Part shown: piece by piece, positions 40,319 through 49,503 of the stretch
Layout of the letters: the number at the start of each line of letters is the position of its first letter
Position numbering within the stretch: the stretch's first letter is position 1
Notes under the pieces: model-generated
Seen by the model: only the letters and a program-made list of their open reading frames with translations
What the model was told of the DNA's origin: nothing
Database searches by the model: none
Made by a program: the position numbers and the translations under genes
Source: an uncultured Clostridia bacterium
GTDB taxonomy: Bacteria > Bacillota > Clostridia > TANB77 > CAG-465
NCBI GenBank assembly: GCA_944383015.1
Contig: CALWOC010000001.1
Span: forward strand, 489,976 to 553,975
Direction: 5' to 3'
Length of the DNA: 64,000 nucleotides

Positions 40319-41608
40319 TTATTTTGATATTATTTTTGATGATACTCTATTTACTTCGTTTAATTTATTTAAAAATTCTTTTATATCATTTTCATTTATA
40401 TTTTTAAGAATCTCCATATCTGCATATACATTTGTATCATCTAGTATTGAGTCTATAACTCTTCTATAACTTACATTTAAATTATCTGATGAAAGAATAG
40501 CTTCTCCAATTTTTTTACGCTTTATTACTTCAAATAGTTCTTTATCTATTGGAGTATTTTTTATTTGATTAATATATTCTAAAATATCTTTTTCTATTCC
40601 TTCTATATCTGTTGAAGTTGTTGATATTATAACATGTGAGAATGTATCACTTCCCTCATATTGCATATCTATAAAACCGTTTATTTTACCACTATTATAT
40701 TCTTTTTCAAAGAAATCTGATTGTTTTGAAAAATACATGTCTGAAATTATACTTACTATTATTTCATTTCTTACTATTTCTTCATTTTTAGCAAGATCTA
40801 ACTTGTATCCTATACAAAGTTGTGGTAAATATATTTCCATTTTCTGTATAATTTCTTTTTGAGCAATTTCTTTTGGCTCTTCTTCAGAAAATTTTTCAAT
40901 CTTTGCATTAGTATCTACTTTATTTTCATACTTTTTTATATTCTCTTCAATTACATCAATTGTTTTATCAACCTCAACATCTCCAACAACTAAGAAAAAC
41001 ATATTCTGTGGACTATAGAAAGTATTATAGCAAGTGTAAAGTAGTTCTTTTGTTATATGTGATATTGACTCTATTGTACCTGCAATATCTATTCTAACGG
41101 GATTTTTTTGATACATAGCTCTTAATGCATTAAAGTACACCATAAAAGTAGGATCATCATCATACATACTAATTTCTTGACCAATAATTCCTTGCTCTTT
41201 TTGAACATTTTCATCTGTAAAATATGGCTCTTTAATTAACTTTACTAGCATTGCTATAGATTCTTCAAACTTTTCAGAAGTCTCAAAAAAATATACAGTC
41301 TGATCAAAAGAAGTATAGGCATTAGAAGAAACGCCCATTTTAGAAAATAAATCTAAAGCATTTGCCCCTTCTTTTTCAAATAATTTATGCTCTAAAAAGT
41401 GAGCTATACCATCTGGAACTTTAATACGTTTTCCTGTTGTAATATCCACAAAATCATTTACAACAGAGCCATACTTTGTACCAAACATACCAATCTTTTT
41501 TCCAAAGCCTTTTTTTTGACATATATATACTTTAAGTCCATTATCTAATGTTGTACAAAAAGTACTCTCACCTAGCTCTTGCGATACTTCTAAACTCATT
41601 TTACGCAT
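40319..41608 (-). CDS. ymfH: M16 family peptidase, active subunit (YmfH-like)
   Basis: 429 residues. The inverted zinc motif HxxEH is present as AHFLEHKLFE (about residue 70), with the distal Glu expected in EQGIIGQEISMYDD. This is the catalytic half of a two-protein M16B peptidase like Bacillus YmfF-YmfH. The start at 41608 has GGAGG 8 nt upstream and overlaps the YmfF-like gene by 8 nt, so the pair is coupled. Cytosolic, substrate unknown; in Bacillus and streptococci such pairs process small peptides. Confidence 0.9.
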   Translation of the reverse strand: MRKMSLEVSQELGESTFCTTLDNGLKVYICQKKGFGKKIGMFGTKYGSVVNDFVDITTGKRIKVPDGIAHFLEHKLFEKEGANALDLFSKMGVSSNAYTSFDQTVYFFETSEKFEESIAMLVKLIKEPYFTDENVQKEQGIIGQEISMYDDDPTFMVYFNALRAMYQKNPVRIDIAGTIESISHITKELLYTCYNTFYSPQNMFFLVVGDVEVDKTIDVIEENIKKYENKVDTNAKIEKFSEEEPKEIAQKEIIQKMEIYLPQLCIGYKLDLAKNEEIVRNEIIVSIISDMYFSKQSDFFEKEYNSGKINGFIDMQYEGSDTFSHVIISTTSTDIEGIEKDILEYINQIKNTPIDKELFEVIKRKKIGEAILSSDNLNVSYRRVIDSILDDTNVYADMEILKNINENDIKEFLNKLNEVNRVSSKIISK

Positions 41609-42845
41609 TATCTATACCTCCTAAAACAAAGATTTTTTCAATACTAACAAGTTTTGCAACTCTTATTACATCTTCTAATGTAACTTTGCTCATTTTATCT
41701 CTCATATCTTCTACGGTAATATTTGCATCTTTAAAAGCAATAATATTTGCAAATTTCATCTTTGCCATTGCAACTTTTGAGTCTTTCCATTCAAGTAAAT
41801 CTGCCATTAAACTATCTTTTGCACTCTTAAATTCATCACTAGTAATATCTCCATTTTTTATTGCTTCTATCTGCTCTTTTATAACTTCTACAGCTTTATT
41901 ATAATTTTCTTTATTTATTCCAGCAAAAATCACAATTATATCTTTAAATCTATAATACCTAGATCTAACTGTATATGCTAAAGACTCTTTTTCTCTAACA
42001 TTTTGAAATAATTTTGAAGACGGAGTAGTTCCAAGTATTGCATTATACAGATTTAACGCATAAAAATCTTCTATTGAAGCGTTATTTATCCTTAGACCTA
42101 AAGATAGAACACTTTGTGTTGTATCTTGGTATTCGCTAACTTCTTCTATAGTGCTACTTTTTGGTTTTGTAGTATTATATATTAAGTCTGTAATTTCTTT
42201 TGAAGAAAAATCACACTCACCAAACACTTGTTTAAACTTCTCTTCTATATTCTCATATCCTTCTAAATTACCTGATATTATAACTGTTGTACAAGATTTA
42301 ATTAATTCATTATATGCTTTTTTTAATATAGCTTTATTCACATTTTCTACAACTTCTTTTTGTCCATACAAAAATACTCCAAAAGGTTCATCCTTACATA
42401 AAAGTTCTTCTGCCCTTTGTACACCATATTTTAACTTTTCATCTTTTCTTTCATTTATTCTTTCTAAAATAAAACTCTTTTCTCTTTCTATATTCTCATT
42501 TGTCCAATCTGATGGATTATATATCATTTCTTTTAAAAACTTTAGGATATTATCTAATAGCTCCTCTTTATTTGGTAAAAAAGCTCTATTAATATATTCT
42601 ATTTTAAATTCTAAATTATATAGATCACCATATTTTTCAACATTAACATCATATGAAGCTCCATATAACGAATTTAAATACTTTTCTATTTCTTTTTGTG
42701 ATTGATATTTTTTTGAACTTTTTGCCATTAATGCACCAAGAACAGCATTGTTTGAAAATATGCTTTTATCATTTACTTCCATAGTAAAATTATATGAAAT
42801 AAAAATACTTTTGAATTTGTTATTGTTAATCTTATATATTCTCAT
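41601..42845 (-). CDS. ymfF: M16 family peptidase-like, inactive partner (YmfF-like)
   Basis: 414 residues with the two-domain M16 fold pattern (NNAVLGALMAKSSKKYQSQKEIEKYLNSLYGASYDVNVEKYGD near the N-terminus; GLRINNASIEDFYALNLYNAILG and LAYTVRSRYY in the C-terminal domain). The HxxEH zinc motif is absent, so it should serve as the non-catalytic half of the peptidase encoded immediately downstream. The R-x-Y substrate-binding pair appears as RSRYY. Confidence 0.9.
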   Translation of the reverse strand: MRIYKINNNKFKSIFISYNFTMEVNDKSIFSNNAVLGALMAKSSKKYQSQKEIEKYLNSLYGASYDVNVEKYGDLYNLEFKIEYINRAFLPNKEELLDNILKFLKEMIYNPSDWTNENIEREKSFILERINERKDEKLKYGVQRAEELLCKDEPFGVFLYGQKEVVENVNKAILKKAYNELIKSCTTVIISGNLEGYENIEEKFKQVFGECDFSSKEITDLIYNTTKPKSSTIEEVSEYQDTTQSVLSLGLRINNASIEDFYALNLYNAILGTTPSSKLFQNVREKESLAYTVRSRYYRFKDIIVIFAGINKENYNKAVEVIKEQIEAIKNGDITSDEFKSAKDSLMADLLEWKDSKVAMAKMKFANIIAFKDANITVEDMRDKMSKVTLEDVIRVAKLVSIEKIFVLGGIDNA

Positions 42846-42870
42846 TTTAACCTCTCTTTCTCATATAAAT

Positions 42871-42892
42871 GAGCCAAGATTTAACTTGGCTC
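42871..42892 (-). terminator. Hairpin after yqeY
   Basis: GAGCCAAG / CTTGGCTC stem with 6-nt loop directly after the yqeY stop codon; the T-tract is weak, so read-through into the M16 pair is possible. Confidence 0.6.
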
Positions 42893-42896
42893 TATC

Positions 42897-43340
42897 TTAC
42901 ATATTAGCAAGTCTTTCTTTAACTATATCACTTACTAATTTACCATCTGCTTTTCCAGCAGTTTTTGGTCTTAAAATTGACATTACTTTACCCATATCTC
43001 TTGGAGAAGCTGCTCCTGATTCTTTTACAGCATCTTCTACCATTTTTCTTATTTCTTCTTCTGTAAGTTGTTCAGGTAAATATTTAGATAATATTTCTAT
43101 TTCTTTTTTTAGATTTTCAGCTATATCTTCTCTTCCTGCATCTTCATATTCTTTAACTGATTCTTTTCTCTTTTTTACTTCTTTTGCTACAATTGCACAG
43201 ATCTCATCATCATTTAATGTTTTTTGAGAATCCTTTTCTACTTGAAGTATAGCTGCTCTAAGCATAGTAATAGTATCTTTTCTTAATGTTTCCTTATTTT
43301 TCATAGCCTCTTTTAAATCTTGTAATAGCTCTTCTTTCAT
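42897..43340 (-). CDS. yqeY: GatB/YqeY domain protein
   Basis: 147 residues, the normal YqeY size. The sequence runs MKEELLQDLKEAMKNKETLRKDTITMLRAAILQVE, then KEVKKRKESVKEYEDAGREDI, YLPEQLTEEEI and the C-terminal GASSPRDMGKVM-type block (here SGAASPRDMGKVMSILRPKTAGKADGKLVSDIVKERL). The C-terminal domain equals the tRNA-binding tail of GatB. YqeY probably assists tRNA or amidotransferase function; exact role unknown. Confidence 0.93.
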   Translation of the reverse strand: MKEELLQDLKEAMKNKETLRKDTITMLRAAILQVEKDSQKTLNDDEICAIVAKEVKKRKESVKEYEDAGREDIAENLKKEIEILSKYLPEQLTEEEIRKMVEDAVKESGAASPRDMGKVMSILRPKTAGKADGKLVSDIVKERLANM

Positions 43341-43380
43341 TATATATTATCTCCCTTCTTTATATATTATATGAAATAAT

Positions 43381-44454
43381 TTAAGTATTATTTGCTTTAA
43401 ATTTGTTGTTTATTGTCTCATCAACTTTTAAATCTCTAGACTTAATCATACTAGCAATCCAAAGCGAAATAAATATTGTAGACATACCTACTAAAAGTCC
43501 AAGTTTCCACAAATCTTGTGTAATTAATGATACAGCTATAATACAAAGTGTGCTTGTAACAGTATATAATATTAAAACAGCCTGTCGTTGTGTAAATCTC
43601 GCTTTAATTAATCTGTGATGAACATGTCCACCATCAGGAGCGAAAAGTGGTCTTCTTTTTACTGCTCTTCTAACCATTGCAAATATTGTATCAAAAATTG
43701 GTACACCAAGTATTAATACTGGTGATAAATACTCAACTGCTGTATATCCTCTTGAAAAGCCAAGAATTGTAACTGTTGCCATAGTAAATCCTAAAAAATT
43801 TGAACTACAATCTCCCATAAATGTTTTTGCAGGATTAAAATTATATGGTAAAAATCCAACTCCTGCGCCAACAATTGCAGCAGTAATTACTATTGCCTCT
43901 AAGCTTGCAGATGTAGATATAAATAACATTAAAAGTGACAGTGCAGATATAGATGTAATTCCCGCTGCAAGTCCATCAAGACCATCAATTAAATTCATTG
44001 CATTTTGTACAGTAATAATCCATAAAAACGTAACTGGAAGTGAAAAATATCCTAAATCTAAACTTCCTATATTTTCAATTCTAATACCAAAAAAATATAC
44101 AACTAAAATAGAAGCCAGTTCAAATACAAACTTATACTTTGCTCTTAATGTAAATATATCATCTATTATTCCCATAATAAATATTAAAAATGCACCAATC
44201 AAATATCCCCAAAATTGTGTATTAAATGCTATAGATGGTATATCTTTTGTAAGTAAATAATACACAAGAAGTGCAACCATAGATGAAGTAAATATAGCTA
44301 TACCTCCACACCTTGGCATAGGTTTTGAATGTACTCTTCTACTATCTTTTGGAACATCAACAAGACCATGCTTTTTACACATAGATATTACAAAAGGTGT
44401 TAAAACTAAACAAAGAACAAAAGCTATAACAGTTATACTATAAACTATCGCCAT
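43381..44454 (-). CDS. Undecaprenyl-phosphate sugar-1-phosphate transferase (TagO/WecA type)
   Basis: 357 residues with about ten or eleven membrane helices. Catalytic and substrate motifs: MGIIDDIF (Asp pair), NAMNLIDGLDGLAAG, KTFMGDCSSNFLGF (usually FMGDTGS) and APDGGHVHHRL on a cytoplasmic loop. It transfers GlcNAc-1-P or a related sugar to undecaprenyl phosphate, starting teichoic acid or other wall polymers. It overlaps rpiB by 17 nt and is the last gene of the LMW-phosphatase/rpiB operon. The fine specificity cannot be read from sequence. Confidence 0.9.
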   Translation of the reverse strand: MAIVYSITVIAFVLCLVLTPFVISMCKKHGLVDVPKDSRRVHSKPMPRCGGIAIFTSSMVALLVYYLLTKDIPSIAFNTQFWGYLIGAFLIFIMGIIDDIFTLRAKYKFVFELASILVVYFFGIRIENIGSLDLGYFSLPVTFLWIITVQNAMNLIDGLDGLAAGITSISALSLLMLFISTSASLEAIVITAAIVGAGVGFLPYNFNPAKTFMGDCSSNFLGFTMATVTILGFSRGYTAVEYLSPVLILGVPIFDTIFAMVRRAVKRRPLFAPDGGHVHHRLIKARFTQRQAVLILYTVTSTLCIIAVSLITQDLWKLGLLVGMSTIFISLWIASMIKSRDLKVDETINNKFKANNT

Positions 44455-44905
44455 ATTCTACACCATCCTTTTGTGACATCTCTATCTTTGTAATTTTATC
44501 TACTCTTCTTTGATGTCTTCCTCCAGCAAATTCTGTATTTATAAATTCATCTATTAGTTCAAATACATTTTTTATTTCTAATCTTGAACCCAAACACAAT
44601 ACATTTGCATCATTATCTTGCCTAGTCATCTTTGCCATATATTTATCTGTACAAACAGCAGCTCGTATTCCATTTATTTTATTACATGCTATAGATATTC
44701 CTATACCAGTTCCGCATATTGCAATTCCTAAGCAATTATATTTTTTAACATTACTACAGACAATATATGCTATATCTGGATAATCATCTCCTGATTGATC
44801 TTTAAAATTAGTAACATCCTTAACAGCAATTTCTTTTTCTACTAAATATGAAACTATTTTCTTTTTAAGTTCTATACCTGTATGGTCTGAACCAATTATT
44901 ATCAT
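44438..44905 (-). CDS. rpiB: Ribose-5-phosphate isomerase B
   Basis: 155 residues. N-terminal IIGSDHTGIELKKKI with the Asp-His pair, YPDIA, the catalytic Cys region IAICGTGIGISIACNKINGIRAA and the DNDANVLCLGSR block, all typical of RpiB. It interconverts ribose-5-P and ribulose-5-P; some members take allose- or galactose-6-P. Located 13 bp after the phosphatase gene, as in Bacillus ywlE-ywlF. Confidence 0.94.
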   Translation of the reverse strand: MIIIGSDHTGIELKKKIVSYLVEKEIAVKDVTNFKDQSGDDYPDIAYIVCSNVKKYNCLGIAICGTGIGISIACNKINGIRAAVCTDKYMAKMTRQDNDANVLCLGSRLEIKNVFELIDEFINTEFAGGRHQRRVDKITKIEMSQKDGVEYGDSL

Positions 44906-44918
44906 ATATTCACTTCCT

Positions 44919-45377
44919 TTATATAATCTCTAGAAGTTTATCCACACATTCAACTATTTCTTTAGCACATGCACTATAAATTCTTATGTCATATCCCCAA
45001 GGATCATCTATATCAACATTTTCTATTTCATTACCAAATACATATTCCTTTAGTGTGAAAACTTTTCCATTCATCTTTGGAAAATATGCTAAGAAATTAT
45101 ATTTATGTTGTTCTGTCATACACAAAATCAAATCATAATTTTCAACATCTATATCAAACATATTTGTAGCTTTATGTAACGTTAAATCTACATCATAATT
45201 TTTCATAACAGAAATAGCATTATTAGTAGATCTTTCTCCTGTTACTGCAGATGTTCCACAAGAAGAAACAAAAATCTCTTTTTCCTTTTTTAAATCATAA
45301 ATTTTTTTCTGACAATAATGATGCGCCATAGCACTTCTACAAATATTTCCTGTGCACACAAACATAATACCTTTCAT
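44919..45377 (-). CDS. Low-molecular-weight protein (arginine) phosphatase
   Basis: 152 residues from the ATG at 45377 (GGAGG 8 nt upstream; an in-frame TTG 5 codons earlier overlaps the site). P-loop FVCTGNICRSAMA (C-x5-R) at the N-terminus and the general-acid Asp in DIDDPWG (about residue 123). In Bacillus the homologue YwlE next to rpiB is a protein-arginine phosphatase; YwlE uses a Thr in the P-loop (C-T-G-N-T), but Ile is present here, which may favour tyrosine or other phosphates. First gene of a three-gene operon. Confidence 0.85.
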   Translation of the reverse strand: MKGIMFVCTGNICRSAMAHHYCQKKIYDLKKEKEIFVSSCGTSAVTGERSTNNAISVMKNYDVDLTLHKATNMFDIDVENYDLILCMTEQHKYNFLAYFPKMNGKVFTLKEYVFGNEIENVDIDDPWGYDIRIYSACAKEIVECVDKLLEII

Positions 45378-45407
45378 AGTATTTTCCTCCAAAATTCAAT
45401 CAAAATA

Positions 45408-45436
45408 ATATTATCACATTTAACTTTTAAAGTCAA
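45408..45436 (-). promoter_or_regulatory. Promoter of the LMW-phosphatase/rpiB operon
   Basis: TTGACT (45431-45436), 17 bp, TAATAT (45408-45413) on the minus strand. Confidence 0.65.
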
Positions 45437-45525
45437 TGTTAGAGCTACTTTAAGAGTAAGTTAATAAAGTATTTATAATTATTATTTTTTAATATTAAAA
45501 AATTATAATAAAAATAAAAAAAAAG

Positions 45526-45556
45526 ATGATTTACATCTCATAAATCATCTTTTATC
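45526..45556 (-). terminator. Terminator of nadK
   Basis: AAAGATGATTT / AAATCATCTTT stem overlapping the stop codon, with A/T tracts on both sides. Confidence 0.75.
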
Positions 45557-46335
45557 ATTTTTTCAAGCATATTTTTGCTGTAGCTTTTATCATTGTATTT
45601 TAGTTTAAATATATTATCACATCCAATTTGAACTTTTATATATTCAATATCTTTTAAATCTAAGCTTATATTTTGCCCATCTATTATCACTTCTACATCA
45701 TTAACATCAGATAACAACTTAAAGCTAAAACCATCTCCTATTAAAGAATTTTGAATATAATCTTTTGTTTTGCTATTTTGAATTGGTGCAAATAAAGTTG
45801 CACATAACACATTTACTCCTTCACATATAACTGGTCCTCCTAAGCTTTTGTTATATGCAGTTGAACCATATGGAGTAGCAAATACTATTCCTGAAGATAA
45901 TATTGTTTCTTTAAACTCTCTACAATCAGTAAGTTCAAACTTAATTTTATGATAATGCTTACCAGATATCTGTAATTCATTAATTGCATTATCTTTTTTT
46001 ACACTACCATCTCTTAAATAATATGAAATTGTAGCAAGTGTAATTTTATTAGAACTAAATTCATTGTTTTGTGATAAAAAGCGTATCAAACTATCCACTT
46101 CGCTTAATAATATATCTTGAAGATATCCTAAATTTCCACAATTTATTCCAACATATAGTGGAAATTTATCATACTTTAAATTTCTTATTTCTCTTAAAAA
46201 TGTACCATCTCCACCTAGTACAAAAACAATGTCTGGTTTTGAACTTACAACATTAAAACCGTTTTCTATTAATTTTTGCTTAATCACTCTTGAATCAACT
46301 CTATTTCTACTATTACAGACAATCTTAATATCCAT
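45538..46335 (-). CDS. nadK: NAD kinase
   Basis: 265 residues from the ATG at 46335 (AGGAGGTG 6 nt upstream; a GTG 3 codons before lies within the site). Motifs: FVLGGDGTFLRE (GGDG active site), GINCGNLGYL, NELQI, and ATPYGSTAYNKSLGGPVI. It phosphorylates NAD to NADP. The N-terminal region is shorter than usual (about 35 residues before GGDG), as in other clostridial members. Single-gene unit. Confidence 0.95.
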   Translation of the reverse strand: MDIKIVCNSRNRVDSRVIKQKLIENGFNVVSSKPDIVFVLGGDGTFLREIRNLKYDKFPLYVGINCGNLGYLQDILLSEVDSLIRFLSQNNEFSSNKITLATISYYLRDGSVKKDNAINELQISGKHYHKIKFELTDCREFKETILSSGIVFATPYGSTAYNKSLGGPVICEGVNVLCATLFAPIQNSKTKDYIQNSLIGDGFSFKLLSDVNDVEVIIDGQNISLDLKDIEYIKVQIGCDNIFKLKYNDKSYSKNMLEKMIKDDL

Positions 46336-46476
46336 GTGCTGCACCTCCTTAATATTAATTAATAGATTTATAACTTATTTTCATGAAAATTTTATCACAG
46401 TTTTATCAAGAATTCAATGTTGATTATTTTAATTTAATGTGATAGTATAAACTTAAACTTATAGGAGGCGAATACT

Positions 46477-47022
46477 ATGTTAGATAATATAAAAAAATAT
46501 GAGAAAACATCTATTGCAACAGCTATATTACTAATTATATTTTCTTTATTTTTAATATTTAAGCCACAAGCTTCATTAAACTTTATGGTAATTGTAATAG
46601 GAGCATTTCTTGCACTAGTTGGAATAATTCATATAGTTTCATATTTTACTTCAAACAAAGAATTTAGAGCTATTAGTACTGAACTAATTGAAGGAACTTT
46701 ATATACAGTAATAGGAATATTCTTAATATTTAAACCAGCAATACTAAATGAATTCTTAGGAATTATAATAGGAGCATGGCTAATAATACAATTTATTATA
46801 AAATTCCAATTTGCTTTTAATTTAAAATCACTTGCTTTGCCAGTATGGTCATTAATGCTAATAAGCTCATTATTACATTTGATACTAGGAATATTAATGA
46901 TTTTTAATCCTTTTGGTAGCATAATTGCAATTACAACACTTGCTGGTATTATTTTACTAGTGACCGAAGTTGGTAATATAATAGAATCATTTTACTTACT
47001 ATTTAAATCTGAAAAAAAGTAA
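46477..47022 (+). CDS. DUF308/HdeD-like membrane protein
   Basis: 181 residues with six membrane helices arranged as repeated pairs of the type IFSLFLIFKPQASLNFMVIVIGAFLALVGIIHIV; the pattern FLIFKPxxxNxFLGIIIGAWLI recurs, as in HdeD/DUF308. HdeD is linked to acid stress in E. coli, but the function in Firmicutes is unknown. Strong GGAGG site; terminator downstream. Confidence 0.85.
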   Translation: MLDNIKKYEKTSIATAILLIIFSLFLIFKPQASLNFMVIVIGAFLALVGIIHIVSYFTSNKEFRAISTELIEGTLYTVIGIFLIFKPAILNEFLGIIIGAWLIIQFIIKFQFAFNLKSLALPVWSLMLISSLLHLILGILMIFNPFGSIIAITTLAGIILLVTEVGNIIESFYLLFKSEKK

Positions 47023-47036
47023 CAAAATTTTAAAGT

Positions 47037-47068
47037 GAACCCAAAAAGTGTCTAAGCTTTTTGGGTTC
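47037..47068. terminator. Terminator of the DUF308 gene
   Basis: Twelve-bp perfect stem GAACCCAAAAAG / CTTTTTGGGTTC with 8-nt loop, followed by a T-rich tract; convergent with the next gene. Confidence 0.88.
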
Positions 47069-47081
47069 AGTTCATTTTTTG

Positions 47082-47729
47082 TCACTTTTTATTTAATATA
47101 AATTTTATATCCTCTGCAGCAAGGTCAATATTTCTCATTCCATTTCCTATTGGATAAAAAACACTATAAACTGGATAGTCTTTATTATTAATGCTTATTT
47201 TAAATTTCTGCTTTCTTACACTTTTTACACAAATCTTCTGATTAAGAAAAATACTACTTACTTGATTTCCAAACACAATTATTTTTTTAGGATTTATTAT
47301 CTCAATTTCTTTGTATAATAAATCTAAATACTCCTTTAAGACTCTATCTGGCAAAGGTCTTGCATCTATTTGTGTACACTTGCCTAAATTAGTTATAAAA
47401 ATTTTCTTATTTTCTATTTCATTATATACTTCATCTGCAAAGTCTTCTGTCCACTCAGTACTTTTTTTAGACTGTATAGTATTAAATAAATCATCCTCTA
47501 AAAGTCCCACCTTATAAAATAATTTCCAAATATTTTTTGTACCTATCCAAGGAGACCTTCTGCCTTTCCACTCCATTGTCGATGCTATATTTTTACCAGT
47601 TGGATTCATAAAAACAAAACATACATCCGGATTATTTTCACAACCACCATTATATATAGAAGATAATGTTGGTTCACCATATTCAAGCTGAAGTTTATCA
47701 TAATATTTATTTAAGTCTTTTATTTTCAT
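47082..47729 (-). CDS. Uracil-DNA glycosylase superfamily protein
   Basis: 215 residues. The motif-1 region is FVFMNPTGKNIAS, followed by RSPWIGTKNIWKLF, a central ITNLGKCTQ (strand and helix with Asn), IIVFGNQVSSIFLN and motif 2 around VFYPIGNGMRNIDLAAEDI. This is the UDG superfamily fold with an odd motif 2 (usually H-P-S/H-P-T), so activity on uracil in DNA is uncertain. Probably nucleic-acid repair. Confidence 0.75.
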   Translation of the reverse strand: MKIKDLNKYYDKLQLEYGEPTLSSIYNGGCENNPDVCFVFMNPTGKNIASTMEWKGRRSPWIGTKNIWKLFYKVGLLEDDLFNTIQSKKSTEWTEDFADEVYNEIENKKIFITNLGKCTQIDARPLPDRVLKEYLDLLYKEIEIINPKKIIVFGNQVSSIFLNQKICVKSVRKQKFKISINNKDYPVYSVFYPIGNGMRNIDLAAEDIKFILNKK

Positions 47730-47746
47730 ACTTTATATTTCCTTTC

Positions 47747-47932
47747 TTATATAGATAAATTACTACCTAAAAATATAACAACCAATAATAAAAAAATCAA
47801 CACACTTAAAAGTGCAGATATAATAATAGATATAAACACTTTCAACACAGTAAGTTTTTTATTCTTATATAATATTAATATTTGGAAAATTAAAATAATA
47901 AAAAAGCTTACCATACTTATTATAATATACAT
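47747..47932 (-). CDS. Small two-helix membrane protein (61 residues)
   Basis: Almost wholly hydrophobic: helices about 2-23 and 30-57 separated by YKNKKLTVLK. AGGAG lies 10 nt before the ATG, slightly long. It is between UDG and a GNAT gene in the same direction. No family recognised; short hydrophobic frames can be spurious, hence moderate confidence. Confidence 0.5.
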   Translation of the reverse strand: MYIIISMVSFFIILIFQILILYKNKKLTVLKVFISIIISALLSVLIFLLLVVIFLGSNLSI

Positions 47933-47945
47933 CTTAAATTTACTC

Positions 47946-48194
47946 CTATTTATCTAAAATCTTTCTAGCATAAGAACATTCAGCAATTATTTTTTTATTA
48001 TTTTCTTTTGCATTTTTAATTACACACTCAACAAGTTTTCTTGCAATTCCCTGTCCTTGATATTTACTATTTACACCTGTGTGTATTATGTTCCATGTTC
48101 CATTATTATCTATAAAATCACATTCGCCAATTTCTTTATTATCATCATATACTACTGCTCTTTTCTTTTCTATTTCAAATAAAATTTTAATCAT
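47946..48194 (-). CDS. YjdJ/CG-type GNAT N-acetyltransferase (short)
   Basis: 82 residues, the short GNAT type. Visible: ERKKxAVVYDDNKEIGECDF opening (here EKKRAVVYDDNKEIGECDF), THTGVNSKYQGQGIARKLVECVI with the acetyl-CoA loop Q-G-Q-G-I-A, then NKKIIAECSYARKIL. The conserved Cys/Ala-Arg segment before the end is typical. Substrate unknown. AGGAG 8 nt upstream. Confidence 0.85.
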   Translation of the reverse strand: MIKILFEIEKKRAVVYDDNKEIGECDFIDNNGTWNIIHTGVNSKYQGQGIARKLVECVIKNAKENNKKIIAECSYARKILDK

Positions 48195-48207
48195 AAATTT
48201 TTCTCCT

Positions 48208-48687
48208 TTAAATTAACTCTTTTATATATCTAACATCACATGCAAAATGCTCAGTTACAACAAGTGGCTTTTTTATTCTAACAAATCCATTCTTTTCATA
48301 AAATCTCTGAGCTTGTACCATATTATCTAGAGTCTCTAAATAGCATTTATTATAATAGTTTTTAGCATATTCTAAAGCAGTATCAATTAATTTTTGAGCT
48401 ATACCTGTCCCTCTTACTTTAGGAATACAATACATTTTTTGTAGCTCACAAACTCCATCTACTCCCAGATTACCAATTCCTACTCCACCAACTATTTTTC
48501 CATCTGAATCTTGTGCTATCCAATATTTATCTTTATCTGAATTATATATCTCTGAAAATCTACCAAGATTTGGATCTGTCCATGCTGTACCATCATGATT
48601 TGCTTCAAATTCAACCAAACAATCTCTAATAATTTTCTCTATTTCTTTATCATCATCTTTTTCTATTTCTCTAATAAGAAATTCCAT
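48208..48687 (-). CDS. GNAT family N-acetyltransferase
   Basis: 159 residues from the ATG at 48687 (GAGG 5 nt upstream; 6 extra codons in frame lack a site). N-terminal FLIREIEKDDDKEIEKII, GKIVGGVGIGNLG, the acetyl-CoA-binding block MYCIPKVRGTGIAQKLIDTAL with R-G-T-G-I-A, and C-terminal LETLDNMVQAQRFYEKNGF. A typical small-molecule or protein acetyltransferase; the substrate is open. Confidence 0.92.
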   Translation of the reverse strand: MEFLIREIEKDDDKEIEKIIRDCLVEFEANHDGTAWTDPNLGRFSEIYNSDKDKYWIAQDSDGKIVGGVGIGNLGVDGVCELQKMYCIPKVRGTGIAQKLIDTALEYAKNYYNKCYLETLDNMVQAQRFYEKNGFVRIKKPLVVTEHFACDVRYIKELI

Positions 48688-48705
48688 TTTTACCTCACAT
48701 ATCAC

Positions 48706-49413
48706 TTAAGTTAAATCTACAACTTCATCTGCTAAGATACTAGTATCAATTACATATTTCTTTTTATTTTTCATATCAATATAAACAGGTAAAGTATCAA
48801 TGTTTTTTTGCTCTATAGCTAAAGTTGGATCAAACCATAAATTTCCACTTTTAAAAATATATTTTTTTCCATCTATTTCATTATCCCACTGACAAATAAT
48901 AACATAAGGATGTCTGCCATTAACAGTATATCTAGTGTTATTACAAACATCTATAATCTTTGCAAACACTTTATCTCCATAAGACATTAGTTTTTTTTCT
49001 AAAGCTTTTCTTCTTCCTTTAATAATTATTCCAACTCCACCTATAACTAGAAAAATTGATCCTATTCCTGGAAAAATTAAAAATACTAAATCTATTGACT
49101 TTACACCAATATTTAGTGGATTATTTACATCATAATATATTTCTATTTCCTTACCTTCATAAAAGCTTGATGAATATCCTTTTAATTTTGATTCATATAC
49201 GTTACCGTCTACCGTATATTCAACATAAACCTCTTGTTCAATATTACCATTTGAGTTTCTATAACCACCAATTTCTGTTATTTTACCAGTTGTCTCAATT
49301 TTATCATTATAATTAAATACATTTATACATATAATTATTCCTATTATAGTAAAAACCAAACCACAAACAAAGAATATAACCCAAATTAAATTTTCTACTT
49401 TATCTCTCTTCAT
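48706..49413 (-). CDS. DUF3592 membrane protein
   Basis: 235 residues from the ATG at 49413. Two membrane helices (about 8-32 and 105-128) enclose an outside beta domain with TTGKITEIGGYRNSNG, VYVEYTVDGNVYESKL and GKEIEIYYDVNNPLNI, the DUF3592 pattern. A C-terminal cytoplasmic or second beta domain repeats the theme (KIIDVCNNTRYTVNG). The start is uncertain: AGAGG lies 15 nt before this ATG and 3 nt before a GTG at 49425. Function unknown. Confidence 0.75.
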   Translation of the reverse strand: MKRDKVENLIWVIFFVCGLVFTIIGIIICINVFNYNDKIETTGKITEIGGYRNSNGNIEQEVYVEYTVDGNVYESKLKGYSSSFYEGKEIEIYYDVNNPLNIGVKSIDLVFLIFPGIGSIFLVIGGVGIIIKGRRKALEKKLMSYGDKVFAKIIDVCNNTRYTVNGRHPYVIICQWDNEIDGKKYIFKSGNLWFDPTLAIEQKNIDTLPVYIDMKNKKKYVIDTSILADEVVDLT

Positions 49414-49503
49414 TACATAAAACACTTTCCTCTCATAAAATCACACTATTATATTATCATATAAAAATATTTTAAACAATAAAAAATTAGAGCCCTTTAT
49501 GCT

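Noticed and set aside
42151-42705. 184-codon plus-strand frame opposite the YmfF-like gene
   Set aside because: Antisense shadow rich in Ser/Phe/Leu as expected for reverse-complemented AT-rich coding DNA; no ribosome site.
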